A stretch of 18,959 nt of DNA from SLST01 sp964458555 (GTDB taxonomy: Bacteria; Spirochaetota; Spirochaetia; DSM-27196; SLST01), in the NCBI GenBank assembly GCA_964458555.1, contig CAYWJH010000062.1, forward strand, positions 1 through 18,959. Direction: 5' to 3'. Every line of letters begins with the position of its first letter. The stretch's first letter is position 1. The notes beneath the pieces were generated by a model that saw only the letters and a program-made list of their open reading frames with translations, searched no databases and was not told the origin of the DNA. Both the position numbers and the translations under genes were made by a program. Shown here piece by piece: positions 6,759-13,089 of this stretch.

Positions 6759-7796
6759 TCAGCGTCCAACGTCTTCGGCCACCATGTCGAGCTGGGTTCG
6801 CAAATCTTCCACCTCGCGGATCCAGAACGCGCGGGAACCCCAGTCGGGGTTCTGCTCGCGGAATCGGTGGTCGTCGCGCTGCAGCGCGCTCCAGGCGAGG
6901 TAGTAGACCATCCGCATGAAGCGAAGCGGCTCGACGAGCCGCAGCGTCGACTCGTCGAGGTCGCAGAACTGCGTGTACCCGTCAAGAATGTGCGTCAGCT
7001 CGCGACGGGCGGCCCACGCGTGGTCGGGCAGCAGGAGCCACAGGTCCTGCACCGGCGGTCCGCGCATCGTGTCGTCAAAGTCGATGAGCAGGAGCCCCTC
7101 CTCGCCGCGGTCGAGTACGTTGCCGCGGTGGAAGTCGCCGTGGATGCGCTGCAGCTCGACGCCCTCGAACAGCGGGGCGATCAGATCGATGCCCCGCTCG
7201 AGGAGCGCGAAGAACTCGTCGTGCATCTCCGGATGGACGACCCGGGCCTCGCGCAGCTCCCGAGCGAAACGGCTCGTCGACTCCGAAGGCGTGCAGACGA
7301 GCCGGTGCGCAGCGACGCCCTGTCGTCCTACCGCGTGAACGCGCCCCGCGAGCGCTCCGAGGCGAAACCAGTCCTCGTCGTGCTCGGCGTCGAATCCGCG
7401 TCCGCCGCGTTTTGGATAGAGCGCGAACGCGTAGGCGAACGCGGCTGCGCCGTCGGCCGGTTCGACCTCGACCGTCTGCAGCGTGTAGCCCTCGCCATCG
7501 GCGATCGGCGCGACCACCGGGAGGTCGACGTCGGCACAATCGAGGACGAACTCGTGCTCCTCGGCGATCGCTTCGGTGCTCCAGCGGTCGGGCCGATAGA
7601 ATTTGACGATGTAGTCGCGTTCGGACTGAGCGCGCACGCCGTAGACACGGTTCACGTAGCTCGGGTAGGGCATGACTGTCCCGTCGAGCACGAGGTCGTA
7701 CGCCTGCTCGACCGCGGCGATCATCGTCTGCGGCGTCAACGCGTCGAAGACACCGCCCGGGCGCCGGGGATCCGCCGGTGGGCCAACATCAGACAT
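6759..7796 (-). CDS. srkA: SrkA/RdoA-like stress-response protein kinase (APH-type phosphotransferase)
   Basis: 345 residues. A conserved Lys (K65 in YIVKFYRP) and Glu79/80 fit the nucleotide-binding lobe. The Brenner-type catalytic motif HGDFHRGN spans 219-226 (Asp221, Asn226), and the metal-binding IDFDD spans 238-242, followed by PPVQDLWLLLP. This order and spacing match E. coli SrkA (YihE/RdoA), a Ser/Thr protein kinase with a choline-kinase/APH fold acting in envelope and oxidative stress. A small-molecule kinase is possible but less likely. ATG 7796 overlaps the end of the diguanylate cyclase gene by 8 bases, which suggests translational coupling. The gene has no promoter of its own that I can see. 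Confidence 0.85.
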   Translation of the reverse strand: MSDVGPPADPRRPGGVFDALTPQTMIAAVEQAYDLVLDGTVMPYPSYVNRVYGVRAQSERDYIVKFYRPDRWSTEAIAEEHEFVLDCADVDLPVVAPIADGEGYTLQTVEVEPADGAAAFAYAFALYPKRGGRGFDAEHDEDWFRLGALAGRVHAVGRQGVAAHRLVCTPSESTSRFARELREARVVHPEMHDEFFALLERGIDLIAPLFEGVELQRIHGDFHRGNVLDRGEEGLLLIDFDDTMRGPPVQDLWLLLPDHAWAARRELTHILDGYTQFCDLDESTLRLVEPLRFMRMVYYLAWSALQRDDHRFREQNPDWGSRAFWIREVEDLRTQLDMVAEDVGR

Positions 7797-9369
7797 CGGG
7801 CGCCCCGCGTACCTGGTCACGTCCGCGGTCCTTGGCGAGATAGAGCGCCCGGTCGGCGACGCGGAACAGATCGGCCGCGGTCGCCGCGTTGTCCGGGTAG
7901 ACCCCCACGCCGACCGAGACCGTCGCGTGAACGGAGCCGGCGTCGGCGGCGAGGCTCGTCTGTGCCACCGACCGCCTGATCCGCTCACCCACCTGGAGCG
8001 CCTCGTCAACCGTCGCCCCGGGCATCACGGCCACGAGCTCGTCGCCCCCGTAACGACAGGGGATGTCACCGGCGCGCACCTGGGTACGAACGAGCTCGGC
8101 GACGGTACGCAGGACCTCGTCTCCCACACCGTGCCCGTGACGGTCGTTGATCGTCTTGAAGTGATCGACATCGAGGATCAGCAGTCCGACCGGACGTTGC
8201 TCGCGGTCGGCGCGCGCGAGCTCGCGTACGAGCGAGTCGTCGAGGTACGCCCGGTTGAAGAGCCCGGTCAGTCCGTCGTGGACCGCTTCGCGGGCAAGCT
8301 CGGCGTTGAGCTGCTCGAGCCGCGTATTCGCCTCCTGAAGCCGCCGTTCCGCCGAGCGGAGCTCGGTCGCGTCGTGGAAGAGCGCGATCCAGCCGGAGCT
8401 CTGGCGGGTCGGGTGGTCGATGCGGCAGATCTCGAGATCGACGTGTCGCGTCTGCCCGTCGCAGTCGGTCACGAGCGTCGTGGTCAACGAGTCAGGGACC
8501 GGAAACGGGACGATCCGCGACCAGCGGGGAATGAGGTCGGCTACGGGGACCCCCATGATCGAAGCCTGGTCGATTCCCCATAGCTGCAGCGCAGCGGGAT
8601 TCCAGTCGACGATTCGGGCCTCCTCGTCGAGCACGAGCAGACCGTCGGGCATGAGCTCGACGACACGATGCCGGGCCGTGGGCAGCAGCTCGAGAAGCCG
8701 TGCGCGAGAGATGCCGGCCAGGAAGAATCCGGTTGCGATCGCGAGCGTGAGCGGCGTGATGTCCAGCGGGATCGCCCCGAGCGCGCCGGAGACGTAGAGC
8801 ACGTTACCGGCAACCGCCACGAGGAGGCCGAAGAGCACGAGCAGCGCCTGCTGGCGGTAGATGTCACGCCGCCGAACGACCCCCGCGGAGACGAGCGCGA
8901 CGCATACCAGCACGACCAGGTACTGGTACACGATCCCGACCCAGAAGAGCGGGCCATGCTCGTACTCGTAGACGAAGGGGATCGTCTCCGCGGGCCGGAT
9001 CTCCGGCCAGACGAGCCCGTGCAGACCGTTGGTGAAAGCGGCGATAATCATCGCGAACGGCACGACCCACAGGAGCGACATCCACGATCCGGCGGCGCGT
9101 GGACTCAACCATCTCATACAGAACCGCAGCATGAAGGCCACCGTCCCGTACGTCCCGATGTACGCGAACTGCGACCAGAGCTCGCGATAGGCGACCGACT
9201 GCGAGAGCGTCTCGAGCCCGTAGAAGAACGACCACTCGGCGACGCAGAGCGCGAGCCCGAAGAGCTCGGTCGCCACCGCACCGCGGTTGTCCCGCGTACG
9301 CGCGGCGAGAAAGGCTGCCGCGGCGCTTGCGAGGAAGTAGATTGACGCGAGAGGAACGGCGACGAGCAT
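7789..9369 (-). CDS. Membrane diguanylate cyclase: 7TM sensor - PAS - GGDEF
   Basis: 526 residues. Residues about 1-222 hold seven hydrophobic segments of the histidine-kinase 7TM sensor type (AEWSFFYGLE, the W-x-P loop GLHGLVWPEIRPAE, FWVGIVYQYLVVL). A PAS domain follows (about 232-345: LMPDGLLVLDEEARIVDWNPAA), then a short coiled coil (RRLQEANTRLEQLNAEL). The cyclase domain occupies about 360-525 (HDGLTGLFNRAYL, LILDVDHFKTINDRHGHGVGDEVL). The signature is GGDEL (441-445), with Leu instead of Phe at the last position. An RxxD inhibitory site (R432-D435) lies five residues upstream, as in product-inhibited cyclases. It should make c-di-GMP at the inner membrane in response to an unknown signal. 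ATG 9369 directly follows the stop codon of the channel gene (TAG-ATG). Confidence 0.92.
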   Translation of the reverse strand: MLVAVPLASIYFLASAAAAFLAARTRDNRGAVATELFGLALCVAEWSFFYGLETLSQSVAYRELWSQFAYIGTYGTVAFMLRFCMRWLSPRAAGSWMSLLWVVPFAMIIAAFTNGLHGLVWPEIRPAETIPFVYEYEHGPLFWVGIVYQYLVVLVCVALVSAGVVRRRDIYRQQALLVLFGLLVAVAGNVLYVSGALGAIPLDITPLTLAIATGFFLAGISRARLLELLPTARHRVVELMPDGLLVLDEEARIVDWNPAALQLWGIDQASIMGVPVADLIPRWSRIVPFPVPDSLTTTLVTDCDGQTRHVDLEICRIDHPTRQSSGWIALFHDATELRSAERRLQEANTRLEQLNAELAREAVHDGLTGLFNRAYLDDSLVRELARADREQRPVGLLILDVDHFKTINDRHGHGVGDEVLRTVAELVRTQVRAGDIPCRYGGDELVAVMPGATVDEALQVGERIRRSVAQTSLAADAGSVHATVSVGVGVYPDNAATAADLFRVADRALYLAKDRGRDQVRGAPDV

Positions 9370-10020
9370 CTACGGTGCCTCGATCCCGCAGAGCACGGAG
9401 AGCTCGGCGAGCTGATCGCGCCGGCCGACCATCTCGTAGGGCTTGATGACCCGGTCGGCGCCGGCGGTGCGCAACTTCGGCGCGCTCTCGTCGCTGAGCG
9501 CCCGCGCGACGATCGTGATGTCCGGATTGATCGCCTTCGCGGTCAGCGTCGTATACACGTTCTCCGCGTCGCTCTCGAGCACGACGAACGGCACGCCGGC
9601 CTCGGCGAGGTCCTCAGCGATATGACGGCCCATACGGCCGAACCCGCAGAGGATGACGTGTCCACGCAGCCGTTGTATCTGTCGATCCATACGCCCTCTC
9701 CGGATCAGGTAGAGCTCGATCGTGAGCTGGAGCACCCGCCCGCCCACGTGGGCGAGCGAGGCAATACCGGTGACGATCACAAAGACCGTAAGTCCGCGCC
9801 CCGCTTCCGAAAGCGGCCTCACCTCGGTGAAGCCCGTTGTCGTCAGCGAGATGATCGTCATGTAGACCGCGTCGGAAAACGACCACCCCTCGATGACAAT
9901 GTACCCCACGGTGCCGATCACAACGGTCATGATCAGGATGATTACCGCGAGGCCGAGCTGCTTCGCGCTGCGGTCTGCACTGCGGGGTTGAACCTGGGTA
10001 CGGAGCGAGGGCTTCTTCAT
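9370..10020 (-). CDS. Two-TM potassium channel with shortened RCK/TrkA-N domain
   Basis: 216 residues. Two membrane helices (about 20-42 and 77-100) flank a pore loop with TTTGFTE at 60-66, in the place of the TVGYG-type filter. The cytoplasmic part starts as a normal RCK N-domain (HVILCGFGRMG, glycines 126-131, then VVLESD at 147-151) but passes directly into AENVYTTLTAKAINPDITIVARA. In MthK-type proteins that segment comes roughly 45 residues later, so the middle beta-strands of the Rossmann fold appear deleted in frame. It ends after VIKPYEMVGR with no TrkA-C domain. It may be a non-canonical channel or a decaying one. First gene of the operon. There is no clear Shine-Dalgarno before ATG 10020, and a promoter lies 26 bases upstream. 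Confidence 0.83.
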   Translation of the reverse strand: MKKPSLRTQVQPRSADRSAKQLGLAVIILIMTVVIGTVGYIVIEGWSFSDAVYMTIISLTTTGFTEVRPLSEAGRGLTVFVIVTGIASLAHVGGRVLQLTIELYLIRRGRMDRQIQRLRGHVILCGFGRMGRHIAEDLAEAGVPFVVLESDAENVYTTLTAKAINPDITIVARALSDESAPKLRTAGADRVIKPYEMVGRRDQLAELSVLCGIEAP

Positions 10021-10045
10021 CGGTGCGGCCGCGCGCGGCTGATCA

Positions 10046-10075
10046 TTTATAGGACAGCGGATTCGTCGGGGTCAA
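10046..10075 (-). promoter_or_regulatory. Sigma70-type promoter of the channel-cyclase-kinase-acetyltransferase operon
   Basis: On the minus strand, TTGACC (10075-10070) is followed by an 18-base spacer and TATAAA (10051-10046). Transcription would start near 10039, leaving a leader of only about 20 bases before ATG 10020, without a clear Shine-Dalgarno site. Confidence 0.6.
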
Positions 10076-10170
10076 GGCGGCGGCGAACCGATGATGCCCT
10101 CCGCATTGCGTAGTCGCGAAAACGGGTATAGGCTGTTGAATATAACCGTTTCAAGATACAGGAGCCGCGC

Positions 10171-10485
10171 ATGTTCAGTACCATCCCCTATCAAACCTCC
10201 CGGTCCGCAGACGAGTCCGGCGAACCCGCGCGGATCATCCTCTATGGCCTCTCCTTCTGCGACCACTGCGCGCAGGGACGCGCCTTCCTCGAAGACCTCG
10301 GTGTCGATTTCTCGCACACCCACCTCGACCGGCTCGAGCCGGAGGTGAGGCGGCCCGTGCTCGCGCGCTTCCGCGAGATCTACGGCAAACCGGTCATCTA
10401 TCCCGTACTCGAGATCGACGGCGAGTTCACGTTCGGGTTCAACGAGGACGTTTGGTCAGCTCTGTTGAAGAACACATCACAATAG
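10171..10485 (+). CDS. Glutaredoxin-like protein
   Basis: 104 residues with a thioredoxin fold: strand IILYGLSFC, active site CDHC (Cys30, Cys33), FLEDLGVDFSHTHLD, and the cis-Pro segment YPVLEIDG (Pro78) followed by FGFNED. The dithiol CxxC and length fit a small glutaredoxin or glutaredoxin-like disulfide reductase in the cytosol. AGGAG at 10160-10164 supports ATG 10171. A TATAAC at 10141-10146 may be its -10, without a clear -35. It is divergent from the channel operon and upstream of the respiratory operon, but a separate promoter lies in between. Its electron donor and targets are unknown. Confidence 0.85.
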   Translation: MFSTIPYQTSRSADESGEPARIILYGLSFCDHCAQGRAFLEDLGVDFSHTHLDRLEPEVRRPVLARFREIYGKPVIYPVLEIDGEFTFGFNEDVWSALLKNTSQ

Positions 10486-10498
10486 ACGCAGATTCTTC

Positions 10499-10527
10499 TT
10501 TACAGGCCGCCCGGCCTAGCATATAAT
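10499..10527 (+). promoter_or_regulatory. Near-consensus sigma70 promoter of the MBX-like operon
   Basis: TTTACA at 10499-10504 and a perfect TATAAT at 10522-10527 are separated by 17 bases. Transcription should start near 10534, giving a leader of about 85 bases before the MrpE-like gene. The surrounding sequence to about 10565 is strikingly A+T-rich for this genome. Confidence 0.75.
10504..10517. repeat. Inverted repeat inside the promoter spacer (AGGCC-N4-GGCCT)
   Basis: AGGCC (10504-10508) and GGCCT (10513-10517) form a perfect 5-base inverted repeat around a 4-base centre. It lies exactly between the -35 and -10 boxes, so a bound protein would block RNA polymerase. It could also be the weak terminator of the glutaredoxin gene, but no T-run follows. 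Confidence 0.4.
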
Positions 10528-10618
10528 CGCCCTTATATTAAGAATCCATTATAGATAACGAAGAAGCGATTCAGCCTCGGCGCGCGCAGGCGGCGGCGAG
10601 GTCTATCGGGGTTTGCCT

Positions 10619-11116
10619 ATGAAACACGTCAAGGGCTTCGTGCTGTCAACTCTCCTCCTGCTCGCGATCTGGTTGCTGCTCACCTACCCGTTCTCGACTC
10701 AGGAGCTCGTCGCCGGAGCGATCGCGGCGGTCGTGATCTCACTCATCTCGTCGGGTGCACTGGGGGTAATGCAGGACATCCGGGTGACACCGCGGGCTAT
10801 CGTCGCGGCGCTCAGCTTCCTGGTCGCCTTCCTTGGAGCGCTGGTCCGATCGAACCTGGACGTCGCCTTTCGCGTCCTCCAGCCGTCGCTGCCCATCTCA
10901 CCGGGGATCGTGCGCATTCGGACCTCGCTCAGAACCCCGCTGGCGCGAACGCTGCTCGCGAACGCGATAACCCTCACGCCCGGCACCATCACCGTCGAAG
11001 CGCGCGATGACGTGTTCTACGTCCACTGGATTTCGGTCGCGGGCGGCGACACCGAAGACGCCACGCGCCGTATCGTGGGCACGTTCGAGCGCTATCTGGA
11101 GGTCTTCCTTGGGTAA
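10619..11116 (+). CDS. mbxA: MrpE/MnhE-like subunit of the MBX-type complex
   Basis: 165 residues. It has N-terminal hydrophobic helices (LSTLLLLAIWLLLTYPFSTQELVAGAIAAVV), the VAFLGALVRSNLDVAFRVL segment, and the MnhE signature LLANAITLTPGTITVE near 113-128. These match subunit E of Mrp Na+/H+ antiporters (PF01899). In MBH/MBX complexes the equivalent subunit helps form the sodium-translocating part. It is the first gene of the operon, about 85 bases after the predicted transcription start. ATG 10619 is chosen over an in-frame TTG two codons upstream; the nearest Shine-Dalgarno-like sequence is GGGG. Confidence 0.9.
   Translation: MKHVKGFVLSTLLLLAIWLLLTYPFSTQELVAGAIAAVVISLISSGALGVMQDIRVTPRAIVAALSFLVAFLGALVRSNLDVAFRVLQPSLPISPGIVRIRTSLRTPLARTLLANAITLTPGTITVEARDDVFYVHWISVAGGDTEDATRRIVGTFERYLEVFLG
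11098..11102 (+). promoter_or_regulatory. Ribosome binding site deciding the TTG start of the MrpF-like gene
   Basis: GGAGG lies six bases before TTG 11109. The first in-frame ATG downstream would remove the first membrane helix, and the upstream extension of the frame is only a shadow of the MrpE gene. Confidence 0.75.
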
Positions 11117-11372
11117 TATCCTGTTCAGCATCGCAGTCGTTTTCGTACTCGCCGCGATCGTCCTGGCGGCGGTGCGGGGCGTCCTGGGCCCGACGGGTCC
11201 CGATCGGGCGGTCGCGCTCGACGCGGTCACGATCGTATCGGTCTCGCTCATGGCGGCGATCGCGCTCATGGCCGGGCGTTCGATCTACCTCGACGTCGCG
11301 CTCGTCTACGCCCTCGTCAGCTTCCTCGGGATCGTGGCGCTCGCGCGCTACATGGAACGGGGGCTCTCATGA
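11109..11372 (+). CDS. mbxB: MrpF/MnhF-like subunit
   Basis: 87 residues, normal for MnhF (PF04066). There are three hydrophobic helices (NILFSIAVVFVLAAIVLAAV, LDAVTIVSVSLMAAIALM, LVYALVSFLGIVALARYM) with the family motif GPTGPDRAVALDA between the first two. The start is TTG at 11109, inferred from the GGAGG six bases upstream; it overlaps the MrpE stop by 8 bases, indicating coupled translation. It is part of the Mrp-like sodium/proton module. Confidence 0.88.
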   Translation: MGNILFSIAVVFVLAAIVLAAVRGVLGPTGPDRAVALDAVTIVSVSLMAAIALMAGRSIYLDVALVYALVSFLGIVALARYMERGLS

Positions 11373-11737
11373 CCGCGCTCGAGATCGTCGGCGGACTCAT
11401 CAGCGTCGCCGGTAGCCTGCTCCTCTTTCTCGCGGCGCTCGGCCTCATCCGCATGCCCGACGTCTACAATCGCATGCAGGCCGGCACGAAGGCAACGACG
11501 CTCGGCAGCATGCTCTTCCTGATCGGAGTGGCGGTCGCGAGGCCCGACTGGTGGGCGAAGATCCTCGTGCTCATCCTGTTCATCGTCTTCACGAACCCGA
11601 TCAGCTCTCACGCGCTCGCGCGCGCCGCGCACTTCGCGGGCATCCCCATGTCCGACCGGAGCGTAACCGACGACCTCGCAGAGGACGTCGCCGGGCACCC
11701 GGCACGCCGCCCGGAGCAGCAGGAGGGCTCCCGATGA
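11369..11737 (+). CDS. mbxC: MrpG/MnhG-like subunit
   Basis: 122 residues. The family signature LGLIRMPDVYNRMQAGTKAT is at about residues 25-44 (canonical RxPDxYxRxHA-xTKAxT), flanked by three hydrophobic helices (LISVAGSLLLFLAALGL, LGSMLFLIGVAV, ILVLILFIVFTNPIS). This fits Mrp subunit G (PF03334). The polar tail (about 90-122) is longer than in many MnhG proteins. ATG 11369 overlaps the previous stop (ATGA). Confidence 0.92.
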   Translation: MTALEIVGGLISVAGSLLLFLAALGLIRMPDVYNRMQAGTKATTLGSMLFLIGVAVARPDWWAKILVLILFIVFTNPISSHALARAAHFAGIPMSDRSVTDDLAEDVAGHPARRPEQQEGSR

Positions 11738-12018
11738 CCACCTTCGTCATTCTCACGCTCGGAGCGGTGATGGTCACCGCCGCCGTTGTCGCGCTCATGC
11801 ACACGAGCCTCGTCACGTCGATCCTCGCCGCCGGTGCCGTGAGCCTCGTGGCGAGCGTCATCTACCTCTTTCTCGCCGCGCCCGACGTCGCGATGACCGA
11901 GGCCGCGATCGGCTCTGCGCTCACGACGATCGTCTTCCTCTTCGCGCTCTCGCGGCTGCGCGACCGAAGCCGCGGCGCCGAGGGAACGGACACCGACACG
12001 GAGGACACGCATGGCTAA
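11734..12018 (+). CDS. mbxD: MbhD-like subunit (DUF4040; MrpA C-terminal-like)
   Basis: 94 residues, three hydrophobic segments: VILTLGAVMVTAAVVALM, LVTSILAAGAVSLVASVIYLFL, and ALTTIVFLFALSRL. The motif LAAPDVAMTEAAIGSALTT is typical of DUF4040 proteins and of the matching C-terminal part of MrpA. AGGAGG precedes ATG 11734, which overlaps the MrpG stop (ATGA). It is followed by a short acidic tail (GTDTDTEDTHG). Confidence 0.9.
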   Translation: MTTFVILTLGAVMVTAAVVALMHTSLVTSILAAGAVSLVASVIYLFLAAPDVAMTEAAIGSALTTIVFLFALSRLRDRSRGAEGTDTDTEDTHG

Positions 12019-12745
12019 TCGGATCGTCGCGTTCGTCGTCGTCGCCGCGCTCGCGGTACTGCTCGCTCCGCTCGCGCTCGACGTCGCCTTCCACGAGCAG
12101 ACGCCACCGCTCGGCGAGGAGTACGTCGAGCGCAGCGCCTCGGAGGTCGGCGCCACGAACGCGGTGACCGCCGTCGTCGTCACGTATCGGGGGCTCGATA
12201 CGCTCGGCGAGGTGACGGTGCTGTTTACCGCGACCGCCGGCGTCGGGTTCGTGATGACCCGGCGGCGCAGGCGGGAGGAGCTCGCGGTTCGCGAAGGCCG
12301 CGCAGTAGGTGCGAGCGCGGGAAACGCTTCGCAGGGCCCGAGCGAGATCCTTCAGACCGCGTCGCGATTCCTCGCGCCCATTCTGTTTCTGTTCGGGACC
12401 TATATCTTCGTGCACGGCCACCTCACGCCGGGCGGCGGCTTCCAGGGCGGTGTCATCCTCGCCGCCGCCGTAGTACTGCGCGTCTTCGGCGCGCCCGATC
12501 GCCGGCTCGCTCACGGCACGATGACCGTCCTCGAATCGCTTTCCGGCGCGGCCTACGTCGCGCTCGGCGTGCTGGGTCTCGTGCTCGCCGGCGGATTCCT
12601 CGACCCGACGTACCTGCCGCCGGGCTCGCTCGGATCGCTTCTGAGCGCGGGCGCGGTCCCGCTCATCTACTCGGTGGTGGGAATCAAGGTGGGCACCGAG
12701 CTCGCCGGCGTCGTCGACCGTCTTCGCGTGCAGGAGCATCGATAA
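12011..12745 (+). CDS. mbxF: MbhE-MnhB (MrpB-like) two-part subunit
   Basis: 244 residues. Residues 1-82 resemble MbhE (the segment linking MrpA to MrpB), with AVTAVVVTYRGLDTLGEVTV at 51-70. After a basic/polar linker (83-112) a full MnhB domain follows (about 113-240, PF04039), with LQTASRFLAPILFLFGTYIF and HGHLTPGGGFQGG (135-147). P. furiosus MBH keeps the corresponding E and F parts as separate genes, whereas the MBX naming has no separate E. ATG 12011 overlaps the previous gene by 8 bases. It is a membrane subunit of the antiporter-like module. Confidence 0.88.
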   Translation: MANRIVAFVVVAALAVLLAPLALDVAFHEQTPPLGEEYVERSASEVGATNAVTAVVVTYRGLDTLGEVTVLFTATAGVGFVMTRRRRREELAVREGRAVGASAGNASQGPSEILQTASRFLAPILFLFGTYIFVHGHLTPGGGFQGGVILAAAVVLRVFGAPDRRLAHGTMTVLESLSGAAYVALGVLGLVLAGGFLDPTYLPPGSLGSLLSAGAVPLIYSVVGIKVGTELAGVVDRLRVQEHR

Positions 12746-13089
12746 TGCAATACATACCGATCATCGGCGTCCTGCTCATCGTCATCGGCGCGTGGGGCAT
12801 GCTCACGCAGCGCAACATGCTGAAGATGGTCATCGGCTTCTCGATCATCGACACCGGCGTTCACCTGATGATCGTAGCGATCGGCTACGTCACAGGCGGC
12901 GCGGCGCCCATTCTCGACGCCGACGTGACGGCCGGCACGCCCTTCGTGGACCCGGTGCCGTCGGCGCTCGTGCTGACCGCGATCGTGATCGGCCTCGCGG
13001 TCACCGCGGTCATGCTCACCTACGTCGTGCGACTCGCGCGGACGAAGGGGACTCTCGAAGTATCGAGCTACAGGGAGATGAAATGGTAA
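12745..13089 (+). CDS. mbxG: MrpC/NuoK-like subunit
   Basis: 114 residues with three hydrophobic helices. The first is IIGVLLIVIGAWGMLTQRNM, followed by LKMVIGFSIIDTGVHLMIVAIGY and a third helix after the family motif DPVPSALVLTAIVIGLAVTA (about 72-91). MnhC/NuoK proteins (PF00420) have the same DPxPQALVLTAIVI pattern; here Ser replaces Gln. In complex I the homologous subunit is in the proton path next to NuoN. Its ATG shares one base with the preceding stop (TAATG). Confidence 0.92.
   Translation: MQYIPIIGVLLIVIGAWGMLTQRNMLKMVIGFSIIDTGVHLMIVAIGYVTGGAAPILDADVTAGTPFVDPVPSALVLTAIVIGLAVTAVMLTYVVRLARTKGTLEVSSYREMKW

Noticed and set aside
8047..8061. GGDEL as a sign of an inactive diguanylate cyclase
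   Set aside because: The catalytic Gly-Gly-Asp-Glu core, the LDVDHFKTIND metal site and the RxxD inhibitory site are all intact; Phe-to-Leu at the last position alone does not show loss of activity.
11007..11108. Upstream extension of the MrpF-like gene to an ATG at 11007
   Set aside because: The extension is Arg/Ser-rich shadow sequence of the MrpE gene; GGAGG at 11098-11102 and the family length support the TTG start at 11109.
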